Assembly: GCA_020796225.1 (NCBI GenBank)
Contig: CM036753.1
Location: 78,699,441-78,763,440, forward strand
Direction: 5' to 3'
Origin: Arion vulgaris
Lineage: Eukaryota > Mollusca > Gastropoda > Stylommatophora > Arionidae
DNA: 64,000 nt
Shown: positions 21,901-33,900 of the stretch, one piece after another
How the letters are laid out: each line of letters opens with the position of its first letter
How positions within the stretch are numbered: the stretch's first letter is position 1
Notes under the pieces: generated by a model
The model's input: the letters and a program-made list of their open reading frames with translations, nothing else
What the model was told of the DNA's origin: nothing
Databases searched by the model: none
Program-made: the position numbers and the translations under genes

Positions 21901-24900
21901 GAAGAAAAAACAGGACTGAGATAGTACAATATGGTCACAAATGAGGTACGTATGAAATGAATGAGACAGTGGTTACCGGGGCCCAAATTTGGGGTGTAAA
22001 GAATAGAACCACTGTTACCTGCCACGCATGTCGTAAGAGGCGAATCAGGAGGTTTGGCTGAAATCGGATGCACATGTCCTAAACGTGTAGAAGTCTATGC
22101 GTTTAGGGGCCTACCAAACCAATGTGCAACGTATACACGTTCTTGGCAAAGATCAAATCATATCACAAAGAGTGATTAAAATTGGTCGTAAAGAACGAAC
22201 GCAAAGAAGAAGAATGAGACAGATCCCAGTGAACCAAAAGGTGAATAAAAGACATGGTCGCTGGATATAACACATCTTGAGTAAATCGGAGAGTATGACT
22301 CTTTCCTAGAACCCTTGGGAAAGGTGAAAGAGAAAGAAGTCAATAAATACACAGAGAAGAGATTTAGAGACATAGATTAATGAAATACAAAAGAAGTGAA
22401 AGGAACTGCAAGAGATAGCTAAAGATAGAAGGCTTGGTATGACTTAGTTGAGGAGCTATATCCCATCCAGGGTTAAGAAAGTCACAAGAGATATAGATAA
22501 CACTGAGTGGATAGCCTTAGTCTATGACTATTGTGTTTGTGTGTGTGTGAGTAAACATCTACATAAGTCTCCATATGTAAGCATGTGTATTTCTATGCAT
22601 TTTTAGATACATTTTACACACGCCATAAACAATAAATCGACAAGTCCTTATGTGGTCACCAATTGGGAAAAGAAAACGGGGAAGACCAAAGACCACTCTT
22701 CGAAGAATCATCCAACAAGAAAGTAAACTATTGGGATGTAAAACCATACAAGATCTCCAACTGCTAGCAAAGAACCGTATCACATGGAGATCTAAAACCT
22801 CTGCCCTATGTGCGCCTTTGCCTCGAAAGGAATGAACTAACTAACTAACTATAAACAATTATGGTCAGAGAGAGATCGATGAAAAAGAAATCTTCCATCT
22901 GAAAAGGAGTCTTTTTAAATGTTCAAAATACTTCAATGTTCTCATTTTTTTTGCTAGCACCATTTACATTTGTAAATATAATTGTTACATATTCTACAGG
23001 GTGTTCAAGATAATTGCAGCCCGTGAATGGAGCTAATCCGGCATATATGTATGGAAATGAGAAGATTCAGTTATGACGTGGTATAGGTCAAGGTTGTGTG
23101 ATGGTGTGTAATTGTAGTGAGGGAAGGGGTAATGACCAAATGTGACATAGGACAAGCTAGTCAGAACCGGTTTAAATAGTAAATAGACGAGATGCAATGC
23201 GTATATGGCAAATTTCTATTTATCACTGGTGCTGCTTTTAAGTTGAACACCCTGTATAAGTACATATGTTTAACCAAAGCCTATCTGTATGTATGCAACT
23301 ATTGAAATAAAGGGTTTAAAAGGTTTAAGCCGAAGAATTGACTTCATTGCACCGGATTTTACCCCATACGGCTCAGTCCCTCTCCGCAGAACTGGTACGT
23401 CACCTGCAGAGAGTATTGCACAAAGCACGGACTCCGTAGCTCCAGCAACAATCCAAGGGGTCTCTGGAAAAACTGCACTCGTGAATAGAATGTCGTGGTC
23501 CGGACTCGAACTCACGACCTTCGACTCACAAGGCAAAGGGCTTAACCACTTATAACATTGGTTGTATCATATCTATATCTAGTACGGACACCATTTTCAA
23601 TTTGGTGACTACTGTTGGAACATGACATCATTCTGACACTTCAAGTGGATATGTCAATTTGGTCGACTAAATGTTGAAACAGTGACATCATATCAAAACT
23701 TTCAGTAGGATATTCAATTTGGTGACTACTGTTGGAACATGACATCATATCTAGACACTTTCAAAGTGGATATGTTTTGACGGATAAGGTTAAGTATTTA
23801 CTGTTAAATATTAATATATTCTTAGGAAATAGGAATGGACTCTTATCTTATCTTAACCACGTTTGCCGTGAAGCGTCGTGGGGAGAGTTAGTTTTCTATC
23901 TTGTGCCAGGTGTGTTGTGCTTACTTGTCAGTCCATGCTTTCGAGGGACTCTGAGATGTTATCTATCCATCATGTTCTTGGCCTGCCTCGTGCTCTGCGC
24001 CCTGATTGTCGATTATTGTAGGCACTTGATGGTAGTAAATGTGATTCCATTCTCATTAGATGACCGAACCACTTGATTCTTTGCTTCTCGATGTACTGTA
24101 TGCATGGTATAGTACCAACGATGCTTCTGATATTCTCGTTTCTCACTCTATCCTTCCTTGTAACGTTGACAGCTTTTCGTAGACATCTCAATTCACATGT
24201 TGTAATCTTTCTTTCTTGTGTCTTAGTCAGGAATGGACTCATTTACCATTATGTTTCTTCTTAGAAACTGACATTGAAAATCTAGACACATTTACTCGTT
24301 ACAGGATGTAAATTATCTCATGGGTTTTAACATAATTTATTTTTGGACAGCAATATAACAATCAAACGCTTCATAAGACAAAATATTATCTGTAGAATTA
24401 CATATCATATTTCAAATGAACAAGAAAGGAATGTAGAATGCCCTCAACTGCAATATCATAACAGACTGCATATAAGTAGAACACTTTTTCGCACATGGTT
24501 TTTACTGTTATCAAGATTTGTTTGTGGGAGGCAAAGGTTGAAGAAATTAAAGAAATTTCCCTAGGAAATCCTGAACTGAACTTTACAGAGCATGAGAGAA
24601 GTGAGAAATATCGAACTCAATTCAATAGAAGATATTGAGCGATTTGCCAGGACAGAATGGCGTTGATAAGTTATTTGCAAGTCCCATGTAACGTATAACG
24701 AACGGTATGAGAGGAGTGTATATATATATATATATATGGATTCAGGATGTAACTGATGGTTTGAACATGATAGCTGCAGAAGCGGGACATCTGACCTATG
24801 AAAGATAAAAATTCTGGAGTACTGTTGCGGTGGCAGAAAAATTCTGCTCAGGACAAACTATTTGATGATATACATATTTACTTCTCTTGCAGTATTTCTA

Positions 24901-27900
24901 TAGAATTCTTACAAAGTCTGACATGTGTATATTTTCTATCTATGTCCTGATTAGTAGATAATAAGCATGTACAACATAAACAACTAAACGTACGTACACC
25001 GTGCGATGCACGCAAGAATACATCAACTAAACCGAATTTTTGTGTTGCTCATGACATGCAATGGGCCACCCAAGCAGATTCTTCCTTTGCAACAAAAAAT
25101 AAATTGTCGATATTAAAACATTTCATGAGTTCGTACTTTGAGCGCAGAGATTTCTGTATCATTCGTTTAACATAGGCCAGCAGCTTTTTTTTGTCTTCTG
25201 TAATATAATCTAATAATAATTTTAATAGCCGTCCATTGCAAGCGATGATGACAACAGTCTCAGACGTATGCTGCTGCGCCTCTCTGGTGTGTACGGAGGT
25301 GACTGTAGAGTCCAATCCTGGAACGCAATCCCCTGCCACAGGTGGGCATATATGATCAAGATTAGACATGTGGGTGTTGTTTGTACTGTCTTTTCGCGCA
25401 GCTTGTTTGCCCTGTGCATGAACGACACGATGATTCTCATATATGTGGCATAGGGCAGATATCAGTTCTACATTATAATGACTTTGATATATATATATAT
25501 ATATATCCAGTCTGTAAAGTATAAATAACAGATGTAATTTTATTAAAAACAGCAATAATATAATTCAATAAACAATATTGTAATTAATTATAACAATCCC
25601 CCTGAAGCTGGAGAAGGCACACATGTATGGCGGGGGGACACTGACAATAAGGAAGCAGATGCTCACCCAAAAATCAGACAGAAGCGCCATACCAAGCGTC
25701 TTGACTATGCCTGAATTCATAGCGAGCGAACGCAAGAAGAAGAAGAAGTTAAAAACAATAACAATTCTAACTAATAAGAAAGCAATAACAAGGCACAGAC
25801 GAATAACATTATATAACACATACCAAGGAAAATCTTATTGAGGTTAAGACTGAAGAACTGTTCCAGGTCACGAGAATTGTATCCAACAGCTAGAAGGGAG
25901 GCTGTCATTGCTCCTGCACTTGTACCAGCCAGTCTTTTGATTTGAGGCCAAATGCGAAGTTCTTCCAGAAGCTGTGTAACAATTCACAAATAGGATGATG
26001 TCATTTAAGTAAATTGAAATTCTAAAATTATATGAAAGAACTATGAGACACACTAACAATTCTTTCGTCACAAAGATTAGAAACAGTTATAGTTGTTAAA
26101 CCGACATATCACTCGTGACAGACCTTTAGGAGGTCAGTCCCAGTCCTCTCCCCAGCAGATGTCAGAGTATGTATGCGTGTATAGTCTGTCCATTAATTCG
26201 TGAGCACGTTTGAAATTGATTTTCTCGAAAACTACCTGTTGGATCTCAGTGATTTTTGCAAGCAGCCTTAGAATATCCATGACGCTAGAGAAATATTTTC
26301 TTTCCAAGAAAATTTGATGTAGTTTGAAATATTTCTTCTTCAGGTTATATTAAAATCAACCTCACCGGATTGTACACAATAGTAACAGATCTACGGTACA
26401 CAGACGCGTTGTTCTAAAAATACATTATGGTAACATTGAAATATCGTGAGTAAACAACAATTTCACGAATTCCGTGCACCTAACCCAGTCGACTTTGAAA
26501 GCGGAAAGCATATGACGTTATAATTGCGATACCGTTGTATAGTTATAGGCGTATCTCGCTATTTGTATGAAGCTATTGTATCATATTTGTTGGCTTATCA
26601 AAACTGACATTGATATCACATTCACAATGAGTCTGAAGTGCACATTTATAACAATGCAGAAGGTTACAGTTTTACTATACCAACACTTCCGTAGGGAATC
26701 TAGAGAGGTCATCTATATTGCGATATTCATAACCCTGAGAAACGAACGCAACTGGCGCTTGGTCTGAATAGAGAATCCTTTTCCCGATGGATTAAACAGG
26801 ACACAAAGTGCACTAATGTCAAGCAAGGAAGGAAAAGAACAATTGACGACTTTGACATAGATGTCATAAGACGGAGCTCTTGAAAATGTTTGCGACAAAT
26901 CAACTTGTTACTCTCAGGAAACTGAAATTAAAACTGCAATCAGATTGCAGCATAGACATTTCTAAAAGTACTCTATGGAAAATTGTAAGAGCCGCCGCTT
27001 CACCTTCAGAAAAACTATAGGCGGCAGGAATATTATTTGTGAAAAGCCACATTTAATTGCTGCCCGAAGTAAATACCTGAGGCAGATCCGTGAGCGGCGA
27101 GGCAAGGCTATGATATTGTATATTTGGACGAATCCTGGATCAATGCTCACCACACCAATGCTAAAGAATGGCAATCAGTAGACGGTGAACAGAAAAGAAA
27201 ATACCAAGCAGCAAAGGCCAGCGTATTATACTAACACATGCAGGAAGCAGTGAAGAAGGTCTTGTCCATGACGCTGGACTTATTTTCCAATCAAAAGTAC
27301 CGACGGTAGGGACTACCACACAGAAATGAATGGACATATTTTCAGGCACTGGATGGAGAAAGATCTACTTCCAATTCTAAACAGACCATCATGCTTGGTA
27401 ATGGATAATGCATCCTATCACAACGCAGTATCAGCGGAAGACAAAGTACCAACTGCATCAAATACAAAAGATCAAATTAGGACTTGGCTTGCTAAGGAAA
27501 ATGTCAGCTTCGATGATATATATTTGAAACCCGAGTTGTTGCACCTGGTGAGGATGACAAATAAGACAAAGGTGTTTCATATTGACAAAATCATTGGAAT
27601 ACGGCCACACGTCTTTGCGACTACCTCCATATCATGCTCACCTCAATCCGATAGAGCTTGTCTGGGCTAAAGTAAAAGGGCAAGTTGCCGAACAGAACAG
27701 GACGTTTAAAATGTGTGATGTTGAAGTTCTGACACGTGAGTCCTTCTCAATGATAGACATGCAGTTCTGGAAGAAGTGTGTTGAACATGTGCTCCGAGAG
27801 GAAGACGAGTACTGGCACCGAGATGGATTACAATTTGTCCAGCCAGTAACAATTATCAACCTCATGGAATCGTCAGATTCGGGATGATACAAATCATATT

Positions 27901-30900
27901 TTGATTACAGACTGAGAAACAGCAACGTATACATTTCCATATCCAAATGCGTCTACCATCATACAATTTGTGGTGAAGTTAAGACACCCTGGGGTGTAAT
28001 GGTGACCGAAGGGAGGACTAACTGTTGCATATTGTATCCAAGTTCACGATTGCACATAAAGGGCAACACACTTAATTACTTGACCCTATCAAGTTAATAT
28101 GGAGATACACCTATGAATAGAATTGACATGGACACATTCTAGGGATACTGTAAAATCTAAAATTTGAGCCCCTGTATTTGCAATTGTCATAAAAGATCAA
28201 AGGAATTCGCCGATGTGCAAAATCCGTAGCATCTATGGACTACTGGTTAGCTTTATTTTAGCGTCATGGATATTTTAAGGCTGCATGCAAAAATCACTGA
28301 GATCCAACAGGTAGTTTTCGAGAAAATCAATTTCAAACGTGCTCACGAATTAATGGACAGACTATAGTTTCTGTGGCTCACTGGTTAAACATTCCTGCTT
28401 GAATAACGTGAGATTTCATCATTAACTCATACAATGCAAGATGCCTAACAAAAACGTTCGGACAGTATCAATTCACTGACAAACTACTTCATAAGCCAAA
28501 ATGTTGTCCTTTTAAAAATATTAGCAAATCCATTTCATGATATTTGTTTACAAAAATCTTGCTAATAAAGCAGATGCATTTATAAAATATGACAACTGTT
28601 ATAAGAAAGAGAGGATGGAGACATGTTGGACACACCTTGAGGAGTAATGCTCAACGAATACCAAAGCAGGCATTCAAGTGGTATGCAAAGGGTTCAAGAA
28701 AGAGAAGATGACCTAAGGAGACCCTGAAACGAACTTTGCTGATAGAGGCGAGAAATATCGGTCTCAGTTCCATGGAGGAGATTGAGCGAGTTGCCCAGGA
28801 TAGAGCGGTATGGAGAAATTACTTGCAGGCCCTATGTAACGTATAACGATACGAGAGGAATTATTATTATTTATAAAATATAGCTTTCATCTCTGCACAT
28901 TTTGGTGTATGGAATAATGATCTGGCGATTAATATTGAAACACGTACAAACAAAGTACTATAGTTTTACAAAATACATAAACAGTGACGATAAACAGCAA
29001 CGTTTCGACCAACAAGGCCTTTATCAAGCAAACGAACAAACAGGAGTGACAAATTAAAATGAAACACAAATGGACGACCAAATACCAACGTATCTAAGGA
29101 AAATCTGGAATAAAACGAATAACGAAATAAATGTAACACAAAAACACACATAAAAACTAGAAATAGAAAAGAAACAATGAAAGATCTAGTAAATATATAG
29201 AAACGGGAAATGCACATACACAACAAATATAACTATTAAATCTTACCTAATACGTCACAACGAATAGTTGCAGCAATATGGCGACGAATATCGAAATAGG
29301 GGAAGACTGCAGTAAAACTTGGTAAATAGTGAAACACGTACAAACAAAGTACTATAGTTTTACAAAATACATAAACAGTGACGATAAACAGCAACGTTTC
29401 GACCAACAAGGCCTTTATCAAGCAAACGAACAAACAGGAGTGACAAATTAAAATGAAACACAAATGGACGACCAAATACCAACGTATCTAAGGAATAATT
29501 ATATTTGTTATAATTAATAGTTATATTTGTTGTGTATGTGCATTTCCCGTTTCTATATATTTACTAGCTGTTTCATTGTTTCTTTTCTATTTCTAGTTTT
29601 TATGTGTGTTTTTGTGTTACATTTATTTCGTTATTCGTTTTTATTCCAGATTTTCCTTAGATACGTTGGTATTTGGTCGTCCATTTGTGTTTCATTTTAA
29701 TTTGTCACTCCTGTTTGTTCGTTTGCTTGATAAAGGCCTTGTTGGTCGAAACGTTGCTGTTTATCGTCACTGTTAATGTATTTTGTAAAACTATAGTACT
29801 TTGTTTGTACGTGTTTCACTATTTACCAAGTTTTACTGCAGTCTTCCCCTATGGCGATATTCGTCGCCATATTGCTGCAACTATTCGTTGTGACGTAGTA
29901 GGTAAGATTTAATAGTTATATTTGTTGTGTATGTGCATTTCCCGTTTCTATATATTTACTAGATGTTTCATTGTTTCTTTTCTATTTCTAGTTTTATGTG
30001 TGTTTTTGTGTTACATTTATTTCGTTATTCGTTTTTATTCCAGATTTTCCTTAGATACGTTGGTATTTGGTCGTCCATTTGTGTTTCATTTTAATTTGTC
30101 ACTCCTGTTTGTTCGTTTGCTTGATAAAGGCCTTGTTGGTCGAAACGTTGCTGTTTATCGTCACTGTTTATGTATTTTGTAAAACTATAGTACTTTGTTT
30201 GTACGTGTTTCACTATTTACCAAGTTTTACTGCAGTCTTCCCCTATGGCGATTAATATAGGAAATATGCGATTTTACTAGAGATCTTTCATTAGAAATGT
30301 TATTTTAAAAACTGCAAAAATATGGTTTTTATGTACGTATATAAAGTGTAGTCTGTAGCGGTAATGTGCTCAATCCCAACCCAAACGTACCTGGTTCAAA
30401 ATGTATAATGTTGATTGTCTGAGTATAATGTTGGTTGTTTGAGTATAATGTTGATTGTCTGAGTATAATGTTGGTTTTTTTAGTATAATGTTGGTTGTCT
30501 GAGTATAATGTTAGTTGTCTGAGTATAATGTTGGTTGTTTGAGTATAATGTTGATTGTCTGAGTATAATGTTGATTGTCTGAGTATAATGTTAGTTGTCT
30601 GAGTATAATGTTGGTTTTTTGAGTATAATGTTGGTTGTCTGAGTATAATGTTGGTTGTCTGAGTATAATGTTGGTTGTTTGAGTATAATGTTGATTGTCT
30701 GAGTATAATGTTAGTTGTCTGAGTATAATGTTGGTTTTTTGAGTATAATGTTGGTTGTCTGAGTATAATGTTGGTTGTCTGAGTATAATGTTGGTTGTCT
30801 GAGTATAATGTTGGTTGTCTGAGTATAATGTTGGTTGTCTGAGTATAATGCAGGTTGTCTGAGTATAATGCTGGCTATCTGAGAATAATGTTGGAGATGT

Positions 30901-33900
30901 GAGGACACAGTTGATGTTCTTTTTATAATAATCGTCGTATGCATACAATGTTGTGAGATATAATTTCCACTGGAGGATAATGTTGGTGGTGTGGGAATAC
31001 AATTGGTGGTGTGAGAATACAGTTGGTGGTGTGAGAATACAGTTGGTGGTGTGAGAATAAAGCTTACTGGTGTGAGAATAATGCTGGTGGTGTGAGAATA
31101 AAGTTGGTGGTGTGAGAATAAAGTTGGTGGTGTGAGAATAAAGTTGGTGGTGTGAGAATAAAGTTGGTGGTGTGAGAATAATGTTGGTGGTGTGAGAATA
31201 AAGTTGGTGGTGTGAGAATAAAGTTGGTGGTGTGAGAATAAAGTTGGTGGTGTGAGAATAATGTTGGTGGTGTGAGAATAAAGCTGGTGGTGTGAGAATA
31301 AAGTTGGTGGTGTGAGAATAATGTTGGTGGTGTGAGAATAATGTTGGTGGTGTGGAAATAAAGTTGGTGGTGTGAGAATAAAGTTGATGGTGTGAGAATA
31401 ATGCTGGTGGTGTGAGAATAATGTTGGTGGTGTGAGAATAAAGTTGGTGGTGTGAGAATAAAGTTGGTGGTGTGAGAATAATGCTGGTGGTGTGAGAATA
31501 AAGTTGATGGTGTGAGAATAATGCTGGTGGTGTGAGAATAAAGTTGGTGGTGTGAGAATAAAGTTGGTGGTGTGAGAATAATGTTGGTGGTGTGAGAATA
31601 AAGCTGGTGGTGTGAGAATAAAGCTGGTGGTGTGAGAATAAAGCTGGTGGTGTGAGAATAAAGTTGGTGGTGTGAGAATAATGTTGGTGGTGTGAGAATA
31701 CAGTTGGTGGTGTGAGAATAATGTTGGTGGTGTGAGAATAAAGTTGGTGGTGTGAGAATAAAGTTGGTGGTGTGAGAATAAAGTTGGTGGTGTGAGAATA
31801 ATGTTGGTGGTGGGGAAAAAGTTGGTGGTGTGAGAATAATGTTGGTGGTGTGAGAATAATGTTGGTGGTGTGAGAATAAAGTTGGTGGTGTGAGAATAAA
31901 GTTGGTGGTGTGAGAATAAAGCTGATGGTGTGAGAATAATGTTGGTGGTGTGAGAATAAAGTTGGTGGTGTGAGAATAAAGCTGGTGGTGTGGGATTACT
32001 TGTTGTTATTAGTGGATATATTTGATGGTGAAGAGGCTACTTCTGTTAAAGATGTGCATGTGATCGTTTTGTGCATGTGCATATGGTCGTTAAGTAGGAG
32101 AGACCGGAGATAAATTATTGTGACAGAGAAACAAGTGCTATTCAAAGAGCTAACCATTACTTTGTAGTTTATTTAATAATTAAGATGACAACATAATTAC
32201 TGCTCGTTGAATTGCCTGTCAGCTAAGCCGTAAACATATTTTTACGAAGTCCTAAAATTAGTACACAAAGGAGTAACAGAATGATGAACGAACCAAGAGA
32301 CAGTTATTCGTAACAATTAGACGGACAATTTAGAAAACCCCAGCACTTAAATCAAAGGAAACACGCGCATTGTTAAGTGTATCTTTTCCATTCATGGTTA
32401 AGATTTAAAGTTCTGGGTTGGGAAACAATTTCACAGTTCGCATTGCATAGTAAACAAACATATTTAGAAGTACATGGTCAAGATTTAAAGTTCTGGGTTG
32501 GGAAACAATTTCACAGTTCGCATTGCATAGTAAACAAACATATTTAGAAGTACATGGTCAAGATTTAAAGTTCTGGGTTGGGAAACAATTTCACAGTTCG
32601 CATTGCATAGTAAACAAACATATTTAGAAGTTCCAAAATAAAAATGAGAAAATTGAAGTATTTTGGACATTTAAAAAGACAAGAAGAGCTGGAGAAAACC
32701 ATCATGGAAGAGGGATCCCGGCAAAGAGGAGAGGAGGAAGACCATGGAGAAAATGGATTCAGGGTGTAACTGATGGTTTGAGCATGACCGCAGCAGAGGT
32801 GGGAGCATCTGGCCTACGAGAGAGAGACATTTCGAAGGACTGTTAAAGTGTTAAAGTTCTGCCCAGGACAAGCTATTTGATGATGACAACGAAGTTACGA
32901 ATGAATTGAGGGAGCTCAAAATGAAAGAGGCAAAAATATGTTTCCTACATAAAAAGACTGTAGTAGGACCTGAGACGGTAGGACATGAGACGGTAGGACA
33001 TGAGACGGTAGGACATGAGACGGTATGATATGGTCACACATGCGAAGCTTATGGATAGTCTAGACCATCGTTTCCCAAAGTGGGATACCGCCCACCCCAG
33101 TGGGCGTTGAAGCGTTCTAGGGGGCGATAGTGGGTTTAGAAGAATTTATTTTGGGGAGGGTGGGGGAGGTGAGTGTTCAGGCGAGATTAGGGTCGATGGC
33201 TCCTTAAAGAAAAAAATTAATCATAAATATTTTAAAATAAATTATTTTCTTCATTTTGTGATTGAATAATGACTTAAAATTTGAATTCTGCATTTTAATT
33301 AATCTTATGACCGTCTTACACGATCCATTTCTTCATCAATTTTCTATTTCATGCATATAATCATTTGAAAAATTGACCATGTATTACAGAAATATATATC
33401 AATTTTCTAGGTCAAAAAGAAAATAGAGCATGTATATGTAAGGGAGGGGCGTTGGGAAACTGTTTTAATGTGAAGGGGCGGCGTTACAAAGTTTATGTTG
33501 TGCAAAGTGTGCGGTAGGCCGAAAAAGTTTGAGAATCTATGGTCTAGACTCTCTAGCTGTCTAGTGCTCTCTCTACCTGTCTAGTGTCTTCTCTAGTTGT
33601 CTAGTGTCTTCTCTCTAACTGTCTAATATCTTCTCTCTAGCTGTCTAGTATCTTTTCTCTAGCTGTCTAGTGTCTTCTCTCTACCTGTCTAGTGTCTTCT
33701 CTCTAGTTGTCTAGTGTCTTCTCTCTAACTGTCTAATATCTTCTCTCTAGCTGTCTAGTATCTTTCTCTAGCTGTCAGTGTCTTCTCTCTACCTGTCTAG
33801 TGTCTTCTCTCTAGCTGTCTAGTGTCTTCTCTCTAACTGTCTAATATCTTCTCTCTAGCTGTCTAGTATCTTTTCTCTAGCTGTCTAGTATCTTCTCTCT

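Noticed and set aside
23270..23555. 88-codon frames on both strands
   Set aside because: Both lie in a tRNA-derived SINE.
28966..30255. Hydrophobic frames resembling membrane proteins
   Set aside because: The same non-coding pLTR sequence in four copies; hydrophobicity comes from its T-rich strand.
28936..30255. Intact, active hammerhead ribozyme
   Set aside because: Only a degenerate core is visible and stem I does not pair well by eye; kept as a finding but not annotated as a ribozyme.
32485..32670. 61-codon frame with internal repeat
   Set aside because: Runs through the 80-bp triple repeat.
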